Source: Geminicoccus sp. (GTDB taxonomy: Bacteria; Pseudomonadota; Alphaproteobacteria; UBA7985). From it: 32,451 nt of DNA. Location: assembly GCA_002708995.1 (NCBI GenBank), contig PAPT01000036.1:1-32451 (forward strand). The letters are read 5' to 3'. The notes beneath the pieces were generated by a model. The model had not been told where the DNA came from and ran no database searches. It saw only the letters and a list, made by a program, of their open reading frames with translations. The translations under genes and the position numbers were made by a program. Positions 8,370 to 17,221 of this stretch are shown one piece after another. Each line of letters begins with the position of its first letter. Within the stretch, counting starts at the first letter, position 1.

Positions 8370-9232
8370 GCCTGCTCTCCATCCGCGATCTGTCGCTGTC
8401 TTTCCGTGGCATCCACGGCGTGACCGAGGTGCTGCACGGCATCGCGCTGGATATTGCACCGGGGGAGAAGGTGGCGCTGGTCGGCGAAAGCGGGTCGGGC
8501 AAGTCGGTGACAGCGCGCATTGTGCTAGGGCTGCTGCAGGAGCTCGCCGCCGCCCGCATCGACGGCGAGGTCCGTTTCGGGGGCGAGGACATGCGCGGCT
8601 TCAGCCGCCAGCAATTTGCGGCCAATCGCGGCACTGAAATTTCGATGATCTTTCAGGACCCGACCTCGTCGCTCAACCCGACCTTTATCATCGAGCGCCA
8701 GTTCGCCGAGGTCATCCGTCGCCGCAACCCCGGCGCCAGCCGTGAAGACTGCTTGCGCATCGCCGGCGAGGCGCTGGCCGAAACCGCGATCCCGGATGTC
8801 GAACGGGTGTTGGCCAGCTATCCCTTCCAGCTCTCCGGCGGCATGAACCAGCGGGTGATGATTGCCATGGCGCTGGTGAATAAGCCCAAGCTGCTGATCG
8901 CCGACGAGCCAGGGACAGCGCTGGATGTGACGGTGCAGGCGCAGACCCTGCAGCTCATGCGCCAGCTCACCGACGAGCATCAGGCGGCCGTGTTCTTCAT
9001 TTCCCACAACCTTGGTGTCGTGCGCGAGTTCGCTGACCGGGTCTACGTCATCTACCGCGGCCGTATCGTCGAAGACGGGCCGACCGAGGCCATCTTCGCC
9101 GACCCCCGCCACGCCTACACCCGCGCGCTGATGGCGGCAGTGCCGCGGATCACCGGCATGGGCCTGCCCGACATCCCCGAGCGCAGCGACAGCTTCGATG
9201 CGCCCCAGATCAGCCACGAGGGTGGATCATGA
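8366..9232 (+). CDS. Peptide-type ABC transporter ATPase (DppD family)
   Basis: This 288-residue cytoplasmic ATPase is one of the two that power the peptide-type importer. Walker A is GESGSGKS (40-47), the Q-loop region [10 protein letters not shown] (96-105), the signature LSGGMNQR (156-163) and Walker B LLIADEP (176-182), followed by an H-loop in [11 protein letters not shown]. One variation stands out: the residue after Walker B reads EPGTALD where EPTTALD is usual. It is on the short side, ending soon after the DppD tail region [12 protein letters not shown]. The start overlaps the DppC stop by ATGA, and the stop overlaps the next ATPase start in the same way. Confidence 0.94.
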   Translation: MSLLSIRDLSLSFRGIHGVTEVLHGIALDIAPGEKVALVGESGSGKSVTARIVLGLLQELAAARIDGEVRFGGEDMRGFSRQQFAANRGTEISMIFQDPTSSLNPTFIIERQFAEVIRRRNPGASREDCLRIAGEALAETAIPDVERVLASYPFQLSGGMNQRVMIAMALVNKPKLLIADEPGTALDVTVQAQTLQLMRQLTDEHQAAVFFISHNLGVVREFADRVYVIYRGRIVEDGPTEAIFADPRHAYTRALMAAVPRITGMGLPDIPERSDSFDAPQISHEGGS

Positions 9233-10029
9233 CCCTGCTGGCGCTCAAGAACGTCACCAAGACCTTTCGGGTCAACCAGCGCGAGGTGCACGCGGTCCGC
9301 GATGTCTCCTTCGACGTGCGCGAAGGCGAATGCCTCGCCATCGTGGGCGAGAGCGGATCGGGAAAGACCACGCTGGCCAACATGATCCTTGGCCTGTTTG
9401 GGGCGACGTCGGGCGAAATCCACTTCCGCGACAGCGCCCTGCCAGCCCGGCGCCCGACGGAACTGCGGCGTCAGATCCAGTTCGTGCAGCAAAACCCGCT
9501 GTCCGCGCTGAACGCCAAGCGCAGCGTCGGGGCTTCGGTGCGCTTAGGGCTGGAGACCTACCGCATCGGGGAACGCGCGGCGCGCAAGGCCGCAGTCGAA
9601 GCCGCGCTCGAAGCCGTGGGGCTTGAGCCTGAGCTGGCACGGCGGCCGCCCGGCGCGCTCTCCGGCGGGCAGCGCCAGCGGGTCGGTATCGCCCGCGCGC
9701 TGGCGGTGGAGCCGAGCCTCGTCGTGCTGGACGAGCCGACATCCGCGCTGGACGTTCTGGTGCAGGCGCGGGTGCTGCGCCTGCTCAACGAACTGCGTGC
9801 AGCGAAGAAGCTGACCTACGTCTTCATCACCCACGACCTCGCCGTGGTTCGGAACATCGCCGACCGCTGCGTGGTGCTCAAGGAAGGGCAGATCGTGGAA
9901 ATGGGGGAGACCACGGCAATCTTTGACGATCCACAGCACGACTATACCCGGAACCTGATCCGGGCCGTGCCGGTCGTCGACCAAACCGAAGTGCAACTCA
10001 GAGATAAGCTGGGGAGGGCAAATGACTGA
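9229..10029 (+). CDS. Peptide-type ABC transporter ATPase (DppF family)
   Basis: This 266-residue second ATPase of the importer has Walker A GESGSGKT (40-47), a Q-loop FVQQNPLSALN, signature LSGGQRQR (144-151), Walker B LVVLDEP (164-170), the D-loop SALDV and the H-loop FITHDLAVV. It ends HDYTRNLIRAVPVVD, the usual end of DppF-type proteins but without the longer zinc/peptide tail found in some. It pairs with the DppD-type protein. The start overlaps the preceding stop as ATGA. The last eight bases overlap the start of the GAF gene, which ties that gene firmly into the operon. Confidence 0.94.
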   Translation: MTLLALKNVTKTFRVNQREVHAVRDVSFDVREGECLAIVGESGSGKTTLANMILGLFGATSGEIHFRDSALPARRPTELRRQIQFVQQNPLSALNAKRSVGASVRLGLETYRIGERAARKAAVEAALEAVGLEPELARRPPGALSGGQRQRVGIARALAVEPSLVVLDEPTSALDVLVQARVLRLLNELRAAKKLTYVFITHDLAVVRNIADRCVVLKEGQIVEMGETTAIFDDPQHDYTRNLIRAVPVVDQTEVQLRDKLGRAND

Positions 10030-10498
10030 ATTGACGAGAGCCATGGCGGCCGCCGATCAACCGGTGGCCATCTTCGAGGCAATCCACCAGACCGTGAACG
10101 ACGTGGTCGGTGTGACGCTGTTTACCATCATGCGGCTCAACCGCGAGAAGGGCGTCGCCGAGCGCATCTTCTCCAACATGCCCGAGGCCTATCCCGCCGG
10201 GGGCGAAAAGCCGATGGAACCGAACAAGTGGACGGAGATCGTCGAAGAGCGCGAGCAGACCTTCGTCGCCAACACGATCGAGGAAATCGCCGAAGTCTTC
10301 GGGGACCACGAGCTGATTCAGTCGCTGGGCTGCGAGAGCGTCATGAACGTCCCCATCAACATCCGGGGGCAGGTGGTCGGCACGCTCAACTGCCTGAACG
10401 TCGCCGGACATTTCACACCTGAGCGGGTCGCCGCGTCGGAGGCCCTGAAGGTCCCCGGCGCGCTGGCCTTCCTGATGGCACAACAAGCAGAGGAATGA
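10022..10498 (+). CDS. Stand-alone GAF-domain protein
   Basis: This 158-residue protein consists of little more than one GAF domain, a small-molecule-binding fold. The core shows DVVGVTLFTIMRLNREKG early, and SVMNVPINIRGQVVGTLNCL late, the usual GAF ending in which two strands frame the ligand pocket. Two cysteines lie near the pocket (SLGCESVM and TLNCLNV). There is no HTH, kinase or cyclase domain, so it is neither a complete regulator nor a signalling enzyme. It overlaps the DppF gene by eight bases and is followed immediately by hyuA. Possible roles are sensing the imported compound or acting as a small accessory subunit of the hydantoinase. I do not know its function. Confidence 0.85.
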   Translation: MTELTRAMAAADQPVAIFEAIHQTVNDVVGVTLFTIMRLNREKGVAERIFSNMPEAYPAGGEKPMEPNKWTEIVEEREQTFVANTIEEIAEVFGDHELIQSLGCESVMNVPINIRGQVVGTLNCLNVAGHFTPERVAASEALKVPGALAFLMAQQAEE

Positions 10499-10503
10499 GA
10501 TCC

Positions 10504-12564
10504 ATGAAAACGTTGCGCGTTGCGACTGATGTTGGGGGGACCTTCACCGATCTGGTCGCCTTCGAGAGCGGCCCGGACGGGGTCCGGATCAGCTCCGCCA
10601 AGTCGGACACCACCCCGCCGGACTACGAAACCGGCGTGATCAAGGTGCTGGAGAAGTGCGGGATCGACCCGTCGAGCATCGACTTCATGGCCCACGGGAC
10701 CACGGTTGTGATCAACGCCCTGACCGAGCGCAAGGGCGTCAAGGTCGGGCTGATCACCACCGAAGGCTTTCGCGATACGCTGGAAATCGCCCGCGGCAAC
10801 CGCCCGGATTTCTTCAACCTGCACTATCTCAAGCCAGAGACCTTCGTCCCGCGTCACCTGCGCGCCGAAGTGCCGGGCCGGATGACCTACAAGGGCGCCG
10901 AGCGCCAGCCGCTGGACCTGGGCAGCCTGCCTGCCATAATCGAGGGCTTCAGGGCCGAGGGCGTCGAGGCCGTGGCAATCTGCCTGCTCCATGCCTACGC
11001 CAATACGGCCCACGAGGAAGAAGTGCTGGCGCAGGTGCGTGCCCTCTGGCCGGGCGTGTCTGCGGTGGCCAGCCATCAGATCACCCGCGAGTGGCGCGAG
11101 TATGAGCGCACCAACACCGCCGTGCTCTCTGCCTACGTACAGCCGGTTGCGGCCCGCTATCTGGGGCGGCTGGACGCTGTGCTGCGGGAGAAGGGGGCAA
11201 AGAACAGCCCCTATATCATGCAGTCGAACTGCGGGGTCGACAGCCTCCAGGCAACCTCCGAAATTCCCATCACCATGGTCGAGAGTGGCCCGGCGTCGGG
11301 CTTCTGGGGCGCGGCTGAGCTGGGTAAGCTGATCGACGAGCCCAACATCCTTGCGCTGGATATCGGCGGGACCACGGCCAAGGGCTCCCTCATCGAAGGC
11401 GGGGAAGTGCGGATCATGACTGACTACTGGATCGAGCGCAGCCGCAAGTCGGCTGGCTACCCGATCATGGTGCCGGTGGTGGATCTGGTCGAAATCGGAA
11501 ACGGGGGCGGTTCCATCGCCTGGGTTGATGATTTCGGCAAGCTGCACGTCGGTCCGCAGTCGGCCGGGGCCTTGCCCGGACCGGCAGCCTACGGCAAGGG
11601 GGGCGATGAGCCGACCACGACCGACGCCAATCTGTGGCTGGGGCGGATCAACCGCGACTACTTCTGTGGCGGTGAGATCGACGCTGACATGGCGGCAGCG
11701 GAGACCGCCTTGCAGGCGCTGGGCGACAAACTTGGCGTCAGCACCACCGAGGCCGCACAGGGCATTGTCCGCATCGCCAACAGCAACATGGTCAACGCGC
11801 TCAAACTGGTGAGCCTGAACCGCGGCTACGATACCCGTGACTTCACGCTGCTCGCCTTTGGCGGGGGCGGGGCCATGCACGCCGTTGCGCTGGGGCAGGA
11901 GCTCATGGTGAAGAAGGTCGTGGTACCGGCCGCGGCCAGCGTGTTCTCGGCCTGGGGCATGATGATGTCCGACCTGCGCCGCGACTACTTCGTCACCCAG
12001 CTAACCGAGCTGGACGAAGGTGCCGGCGGGCGGATCGAGGCCGTCTTTGCCGAGGCCGAGGGCAAGGCACAGGCAACCTTTGAGGCCGAGGGCGTAAAGC
12101 CCGAGCAGTTGTCTTTCATCCGCTACGGCAAGTTCCGCTACCAGAACCAGGAGCACACCACCGAGGTGCCGCTTGAGGGCCGCATCACCGACGCATCGTT
12201 GCAGAAAATCGTCGAGGATTTCCACGGGCTCTATGAGAAGGAATACACCTATCGCCTGGACTCGCCGGTCGAGATGGTGGCTATCCACCTCGTGGTCCGT
12301 GCCGAGGTCGGCAAGCTGGAAATGGTGCCCCACGAGATGGCATCCGAAGACCCGTCGGCCGCGCTTAAGGGCCACCGCGAGGTTAACTACGCGCTTGAAG
12401 GCGTGCACAGCGCCGCGATCTACGACGGCGACAAGCTACTCCCGGGCAACGCCTTTACCGGCCCGGCGATCATCGAAGACAGCGGTTCGACCGTCGTGAT
12501 CCACCCGGGCAACCGGGTCTCGGTTGACCAGTACCGCAACATCCACATCGAAATCGGAGGCTGA
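10504..12564 (+). CDS. hyuA: Hydantoinase/oxoprolinase subunit A (HyuA, full length)
   Basis: This 686-residue ATP-dependent hydantoinase A subunit matches the usual family length. It phosphorylates and opens cyclic amides together with HyuB. The N-terminal Hydant_A_N domain contains ATDVGGTFTDLV and HGTTVVINALTERKG. The central Hydantoinase_A domain contains ESGPASGFWGAAE, ALDIGGTTAKGS and the glycine-rich EIGNGGGSIAWVD. LLAFGGGGAMHAV marks the third nucleotide contact. The C-terminal domain is complete and includes GPAIIEDSGSTVVIHPG. ATG 10504 is chosen over ATG 10495 because AGAGGA at 10489-10494 is correctly spaced only for the former. The HyuB gene starts four bases after its stop. The substrate (hydantoin, N-methylhydantoin, 5-oxoproline or other) cannot be told from sequence. 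Confidence 0.93.
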   Translation: MKTLRVATDVGGTFTDLVAFESGPDGVRISSAKSDTTPPDYETGVIKVLEKCGIDPSSIDFMAHGTTVVINALTERKGVKVGLITTEGFRDTLEIARGNRPDFFNLHYLKPETFVPRHLRAEVPGRMTYKGAERQPLDLGSLPAIIEGFRAEGVEAVAICLLHAYANTAHEEEVLAQVRALWPGVSAVASHQITREWREYERTNTAVLSAYVQPVAARYLGRLDAVLREKGAKNSPYIMQSNCGVDSLQATSEIPITMVESGPASGFWGAAELGKLIDEPNILALDIGGTTAKGSLIEGGEVRIMTDYWIERSRKSAGYPIMVPVVDLVEIGNGGGSIAWVDDFGKLHVGPQSAGALPGPAAYGKGGDEPTTTDANLWLGRINRDYFCGGEIDADMAAAETALQALGDKLGVSTTEAAQGIVRIANSNMVNALKLVSLNRGYDTRDFTLLAFGGGGAMHAVALGQELMVKKVVVPAAASVFSAWGMMMSDLRRDYFVTQLTELDEGAGGRIEAVFAEAEGKAQATFEAEGVKPEQLSFIRYGKFRYQNQEHTTEVPLEGRITDASLQKIVEDFHGLYEKEYTYRLDSPVEMVAIHLVVRAEVGKLEMVPHEMASEDPSAALKGHREVNYALEGVHSAAIYDGDKLLPGNAFTGPAIIEDSGSTVVIHPGNRVSVDQYRNIHIEIGG

Positions 12565-12567
12565 CCC

Positions 12568-14211
12568 ATGAAGAGTGATCCCATCACCCTGGAGATCATC
12601 CAGAACGCGCTTCAGGCCGCAGCGGACGAGATGTTCGCCGCCATGCGCAAGACCGCCATGTCATCGATCATCTACGAGGTGCTGGACATGGGCACCGGCA
12701 TCACCGACGCCGACGGGCGGCTGGCGTCCTCGGGCGCGGGTATCCCGGCCTTTGTCGGGGTGCTGGACAAGTCGGTGAAGTTCATCCTGTCCAAGCACGA
12801 CAAGATCCACCCTGGCGATGTCTTCATCACCAACGACCCCTGGCACGGCGGGGGCACGCACCTCAACGATCTGGTGCTGGCCATGCCGGTGTTCTCGGAG
12901 GGAAAGCTGATCGCCTGGACCGCGAACATCGCCCACAACTCCGACGTGGGCGGCATGGCGCCGGGCTCGCTGTCCGGGGAGGCGACCGAGATCTTTCAGG
13001 AAGGCCTGCGCCTGCCTGCGATCAAGCTAATCAATCAGGGCGAGCTGGATCAGTCGGTCATGGACATCATCACCACCAACTCACGGATGCCGGACTTCCT
13101 GCTCGGCGACGTGTGGGCGGCGATCGCCAGTGTTCGGATCGGCGCCAATCGACTGGAAGGGCTGGCGGAGAAGTACGGTCAGGAAACCTTCAGCGAAGCG
13201 ATCTCCAGCTTCATGGACTTTGGCGAGAAGACCGCGCTGGCGGAACTTGCCAAGCTGCCCCAGGGCACCTTCGAGCTGGCCGAAGAGCAGGATGACGGCC
13301 GCATTTACAACGTCAAGGTCACCATCAGCGATGATGAGTTTGTGGTCGATCTTAGGGACAACCCGGATCAGGACCCGGCCTGCACCAATGCCTCGCGCGA
13401 CGGGGTGATTGTCTGTGCCCAGATGGTGTTCAAGTCGCTGACCGACCCGGACACACCCGCAAACGAGGGCTCATTCCGGCCGCTGAAGGTGCTAACCCGC
13501 GAAGGAACGATCTTCCACGCCAAGGAACCGGCGGCGATCGGCTTCTATTTCGAGACCGAAGTGAGGGTCTACGACCTGATCTGGCGCTGTCTGGCGCCGC
13601 ACATCCCCGAGCGTCTGCCTGCGGGTAATTTCAGCTCGATCTGCGGCACGTTCATCGGTGGCATCCACCCGGATACTGGGCGTCAGTACACAATCATCGA
13701 GCCACAGATCGGTGGCTGGGGCGCCTGGGAGGGACAGGACGGCAATCCGTGCATCTTCTCCGGCTTCCACGGCGAGACCTACAACACGCCTGCGGAAATC
13801 TCCGAGGCGCGCAATGGGCTCTATGTCGATCGCATGGCGCTCAACACCGCGTCGGGCGGGGCCGGGGAGTACACCGGCGGCCGTGGCCTGATCCTCGAAT
13901 ATCGGATCCGGACTGAAAACGGCTTTGTCACCGCCGGCTACACCCGCTCGCGGATCAAGCCCTGGTCGCTGGAAGGGGGCGAGGAAGGCTCCGGCAACTT
14001 CATCGAGGTGATCAAACCCGAAGGCAAGGAGACCTATTCCTTCGTCTCCGGGCTGAGCGTCACCACCGATGACGTCATCCGCGTGATCACGTCCAGCGGT
14101 GCAGGCTATGGCGACCCCAAGAAGCGCTCGCGCGATGCCGTTCGCGAAGACGTTAAGAGCGGCATCGTCTCCGAGGAGGATGCACGGGAAATCTATGCGT
14201 TAAACGACTGA
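12568..14211 (+). CDS. hyuB: Hydantoinase/oxoprolinase subunit B (HyuB)
   Basis: This 547-residue HyuB subunit is the partner of the preceding HyuA. The N-terminal ITLEIIQNALQAAADEM and the strongly conserved NDPWHGGGTHLNDL (89-102), thought to hold metal or substrate contacts, are clear. Further family marks are SREMP-like NSRMPDF, GGWGAWEGQDG, and the terminal GAGYGDPKKRSRDAV that closes most HyuB proteins. Length is normal. It is separated from HyuA by three bases and from the racemase by 27. A paralogue is encoded at 17214-18770. As HyuA and HyuB lie together, this is probably the main HyuB of the complex. Confidence 0.93.
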   Translation: MKSDPITLEIIQNALQAAADEMFAAMRKTAMSSIIYEVLDMGTGITDADGRLASSGAGIPAFVGVLDKSVKFILSKHDKIHPGDVFITNDPWHGGGTHLNDLVLAMPVFSEGKLIAWTANIAHNSDVGGMAPGSLSGEATEIFQEGLRLPAIKLINQGELDQSVMDIITTNSRMPDFLLGDVWAAIASVRIGANRLEGLAEKYGQETFSEAISSFMDFGEKTALAELAKLPQGTFELAEEQDDGRIYNVKVTISDDEFVVDLRDNPDQDPACTNASRDGVIVCAQMVFKSLTDPDTPANEGSFRPLKVLTREGTIFHAKEPAAIGFYFETEVRVYDLIWRCLAPHIPERLPAGNFSSICGTFIGGIHPDTGRQYTIIEPQIGGWGAWEGQDGNPCIFSGFHGETYNTPAEISEARNGLYVDRMALNTASGGAGEYTGGRGLILEYRIRTENGFVTAGYTRSRIKPWSLEGGEEGSGNFIEVIKPEGKETYSFVSGLSVTTDDVIRVITSSGAGYGDPKKRSRDAVREDVKSGIVSEEDAREIYALND

Positions 14212-14238
14212 TAATTGTGGCTAAACAGGAGAAGACTT

Positions 14239-15042
14239 GTGGTTAAGATCATGTACCTGAGCCCCGTCGCTCACTACGGGGGTCATGATGAGATTTTCGC
14301 TGAGATGGCAGCCGAGAATAAACTGCCGGGGACCGAAGTGCACGTGTGCTCCTTCCCCGACAGCATCGGCAAGTTCTCGCATATCGAGTACCGCAGCTAC
14401 GAGGGCATCGTGACGGCTGGGATCATCCGCGCGGCGCGGGCGGCCGCGCGTGAAGGCTTCGACGCGCTGGCTATCGGGTGCTTCTACGACACCGCCTTGC
14501 ACGACGCCCGGGAAGTGTCCAGCGACATGGTGGTGACGGCGCCCTGTGTCGCTTCCTGTGAGATCGCGGCGAGCCTTTCGAACCGCTTCGGGATCATCGT
14601 CGGCCGGCGCAAGTGGGTGAACCAGATGCAGTCGACGGTGCACGAGCACGGGCACCGGGACCGCCTCGCAGGCTTCTACCACGTCGAACTCGGGGTGACG
14701 GAGTTTCAGGAGGATCACAACCGCACCGCCACGCTGCTGATGAACGCAGCGCGGCAGGCGGTCGAAGAAGACTACGCAGAGTCCATCATCCTCGGCTGCA
14801 CCATGGAAGTCGGCTTTCACAAGAAGATCGAGGATCAGATGGGCGTGCCCTGCATCGACCCGTCGATCGCGGCACTGAAACGGGCGGAATACGGCGCTCT
14901 GCTCAAGCGCGACTGCGGCTGGAAGCCGTCGCGCAAGTGGTCCTGCGAGTCACCGCCGGAGGCGGAGATCGCCGAAATCGGCGCCTTCGATTCCGGTGAG
15001 ATCTTCGGCCCGCGCATCGTGGTCGAGGCCTCGGCCGTCTAG
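14239..15042 (+). CDS. Aspartate/glutamate/hydantoin racemase-family protein
   Basis: This 267-residue protein belongs to the Asp/Glu/hydantoin racemase superfamily, which moves a proton using two cysteines. The two expected cysteines are visible: AIGCFYDTAL (C81) and ILGCTMEVGF (C187), each at the end of a beta strand, as in hydantoin racemases. The start is a GTG at 14239 with AGGAGA at 14227-14232; TTG 14215 is less likely because it lacks a binding site. It lies 27 bases after HyuB. In hydantoin pathways such an enzyme interconverts enantiomers so that both can be opened. Amino-acid racemase or maleate-isomerase-like activity remains possible. The tail after residue 225 (KPSRKWSCESPPEAE) is longer than in many relatives. 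Confidence 0.87.
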   Translation: MVKIMYLSPVAHYGGHDEIFAEMAAENKLPGTEVHVCSFPDSIGKFSHIEYRSYEGIVTAGIIRAARAAAREGFDALAIGCFYDTALHDAREVSSDMVVTAPCVASCEIAASLSNRFGIIVGRRKWVNQMQSTVHEHGHRDRLAGFYHVELGVTEFQEDHNRTATLLMNAARQAVEEDYAESIILGCTMEVGFHKKIEDQMGVPCIDPSIAALKRAEYGALLKRDCGWKPSRKWSCESPPEAEIAEIGAFDSGEIFGPRIVVEASAV

Positions 15043-15087
15043 CGCGGCTCTGACGCAGGGGCGGACGCAACACAGAGGAGACAGGCG

Positions 15088-16098
15088 ATGGCACGCGAAT
15101 GGGTGATCAACAGGTACGACGGCTACCCCGGTCTGGTGCTGCAGGATTGCGAGCCGGGCACGGCCGGGCCGGGGGAAGTCCGCCTGCGGATCGAGGCCTT
15201 TGCCCTGAACTGGGGCGACATGGACCTGATGCTCGACCGCTATTCCTTCAGCTTTCCCGAATTCCCGGCACGCATCGGGATGGAGGCGACTGGGATCGTC
15301 GATCAGGTTGGTCCCGGTGTCGAAGGCATCACCGTGGGGCAGCGCTTTTGTACGCTGCCATATTTCTACGACAACGCTGGCACCAGCGCTGATTTCGCTG
15401 TGGTCGATGCCCGCTACATCACCCCGGCGCCCGAGGGTCTGAGCGCCGTTGAAGCGGCCTCGGTCTGGATGCAGTACATGACCGCTTTCTACCCCGTGAT
15501 CGATATTTCCAAGGCGGGACCCGGGACCAACATTCTGGCAACGGCGGGGACGTCGACTGCCGGGACAGCGGCGCTGCAACTGGGCCGGATGGCGGGTGCC
15601 ACCATGATCACCACCACCCGCTTTGCCGCCAACGAAGCCTACCTGCGAGCCAACGGCGCGGACCACGTCATCGTTACGGGGGAGGATACCGACATCGCCG
15701 CTGCAATCCATGCGGCCACCGACGGGGTCGGCGCGCATGTTGCCTTCGATCCCGTGGGGCAGGGCATGATCGCCCGTTACAGCCCGGCGCTGGCCAAGGG
15801 CGCCACGATCTTCTTCTACGGCACCCTCGACGGGGTGTTTCCGCAGTTGCCGATCGTGGACATGTTTCAGGCCAATGCGACTTTCCACCCCTATTCGCTG
15901 TTCAACTACGTCGAGAACCCGGAGGCGCTGCAACGGGGTCTGGACTTCGTCTACGCCGCGCTCAAGTCCGGGCAGATTGCCCCGCAGATTGACCGGATTT
16001 ATCCCATGGAGCAGTACCGCGATGCCTGGGACTATCTCAGCCAGCCGCGTGAGAGCCACGGCAAGGTCGTCGTCGAAACCGGCAACGCCCCCGACTGA
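15088..16098 (+). CDS. Zinc-free MDR-family oxidoreductase (quinone reductase-like)
   Basis: This 336-residue medium-chain dehydrogenase/reductase resembles NADPH:quinone oxidoreductases. An N-terminal GroES-like domain contains FALNWGDMDLML and IGMEATGIVDQVGPGV. A Rossmann domain follows, with NILATAGTSTAGTAALQL in the place of the usual AAGGVG nucleotide loop, and VAFDPVGQGMI. The zinc-ligand cysteines of alcohol dehydrogenases are absent. The C-terminal GKVVVETG is typical. A good AGAGGAGA precedes the ATG at 15088. Inference: it carries out a redox step on the imported compound or a breakdown product. The substrate is not predictable. Confidence 0.88.
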   Translation: MAREWVINRYDGYPGLVLQDCEPGTAGPGEVRLRIEAFALNWGDMDLMLDRYSFSFPEFPARIGMEATGIVDQVGPGVEGITVGQRFCTLPYFYDNAGTSADFAVVDARYITPAPEGLSAVEAASVWMQYMTAFYPVIDISKAGPGTNILATAGTSTAGTAALQLGRMAGATMITTTRFAANEAYLRANGADHVIVTGEDTDIAAAIHAATDGVGAHVAFDPVGQGMIARYSPALAKGATIFFYGTLDGVFPQLPIVDMFQANATFHPYSLFNYVENPEALQRGLDFVYAALKSGQIAPQIDRIYPMEQYRDAWDYLSQPRESHGKVVVETGNAPD

Positions 16099-16123
16099 AC
16101 CCAAAAACCACAGGAGAAATACC

Positions 16124-17221
16124 ATGTCAGACCAACCCGACAGACTGTCCCGCCTGCGTGAGATCATGCGCACCGAAGGCATCGATCTGGTCGCCCTCGC
16201 GGCGGGTGCGCACTTGGCATGGCTTCTGGACGTGCGGCCGCACGGTGACGAGCGCCCTTGCATTGCGCTGATTTCGCGGGACCGCGAAGCCTTCCTCATG
16301 CCTGCGCTGGAGGCTGACAGCGCCCGCGAGCAGACCGACATGGCGTTCTACAACTGGGCCGATGCCGATGGCCCCGATGCCGCGCTGGGCCAGCTGCTCG
16401 GCGACTTCGGCGCCGGAGCGTTTTCCGCGCTGGTGCTCGACGAGTGCATGCGCGCCGACCACGCCGCCCTGATCACCGACGCGCTTCCGGGCGCAGCACG
16501 GCACTTCACGGCTGCCACCATCGGCGCCCTGCGCATGCGCAAGGAAGACGGCGAGTACCGCACCCTGAAGACCAACGCCACGCAGGCGGATACGGCGATG
16601 AAGGCAGCCTGGGCCGCCATGCGCCCGGGCGTCACGGAGCTGGAGGTTGCGCAGGTTGCCCGCGATACCTTCGCCGGCATGGGCGCGCGTCCGCTGTTTT
16701 CCATCGTTGGCGCGGGCCGCAACGGCGCCTTCCCGCACCACCACACCGGCCAGAGCAAGCTGCAGGCCGGCGACGCGGTAGTGGTCGATATCGGTGCGGG
16801 CTTCGAGGGCTACTCCTCGGACATCACCCGCATGGTGCTGCTCGGCGATGGGCCGGAGGGCTATGCTGAGATCCACGATATCGTTAACCGCGCGGTCGAG
16901 GCTGCCATGGCGGCGGCCCGGCCCGGCGTGAAGGCGCACGTGGTCGACGATGCCGCGCGCAATGTCATCGCCGAAGCGGGCTATGGCGAGTACTTCGTGC
17001 ACCGCACCGGCCACGGCCTGGGAACAGAGGTGCATGAGCCGCCCTACATCACCGGCAGCTCCCAGACCGTGCTCGACGAGGGCATGGTGTTTTCGATCGA
17101 GCCGGGGATCTATCTGCCCGACCGTTTCGGGCTGCGGCTCGAAGAGATCGTGATCCTGCGCGCTGATGGCCCGGAAATCCTCTCGGATCTGCCCAGGGAC
17201 GCGGTCAGGATTGATGTCTGA
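16124..17221 (+). CDS. M24-family metallopeptidase (Xaa-Pro dipeptidase/creatinase-like)
   Basis: This 365-residue two-domain protein has the pita-bread fold of M24 enzymes (aminopeptidase P, prolidase, creatinase). An N-terminal creatinase-like domain spans about residues 1-130. All five metal ligands are visible: D222 (VVDIGAG), D233 (SSDITRM), H297 (RTGHGLG), E326 (SIEPGIY) and E340 (LRLEEIV), together with the substrate-side histidine cluster PHHHTG. The intact ligands argue for a true metallohydrolase rather than creatinase, which has lost them. AGGAGA at 16112-16117 precedes the ATG at 16124. It overlaps the next gene by eight bases. In this operon it could cleave the linear product of ring opening or a cyclic-dipeptide-derived peptide. 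Confidence 0.9.
   Translation: MSDQPDRLSRLREIMRTEGIDLVALAAGAHLAWLLDVRPHGDERPCIALISRDREAFLMPALEADSAREQTDMAFYNWADADGPDAALGQLLGDFGAGAFSALVLDECMRADHAALITDALPGAARHFTAATIGALRMRKEDGEYRTLKTNATQADTAMKAAWAAMRPGVTELEVAQVARDTFAGMGARPLFSIVGAGRNGAFPHHHTGQSKLQAGDAVVVDIGAGFEGYSSDITRMVLLGDGPEGYAEIHDIVNRAVEAAMAAARPGVKAHVVDDAARNVIAEAGYGEYFVHRTGHGLGTEVHEPPYITGSSQTVLDEGMVFSIEPGIYLPDRFGLRLEEIVILRADGPEILSDLPRDAVRIDV

Noticed and set aside
10318-11880. Minus-strand open frame of 520 codons
   Set aside because: It lies opposite the well-supported full-length HyuA gene; its translation is rich in His, Gln, Asp and Arg with no domain pattern, as expected from the complementary strand of GC-rich coding DNA.
14950-16341. 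Minus-strand open frame of 463 codons
   Set aside because: It spans the ends of three clear plus-strand genes (racemase, MDR, M24) and shows no recognisable domain.
16124-17221. Calling the M24 protein creatinase
   Set aside because: Creatinase has lost the metal ligands, but all five are present here, so a metallopeptidase or related metallohydrolase is better supported.
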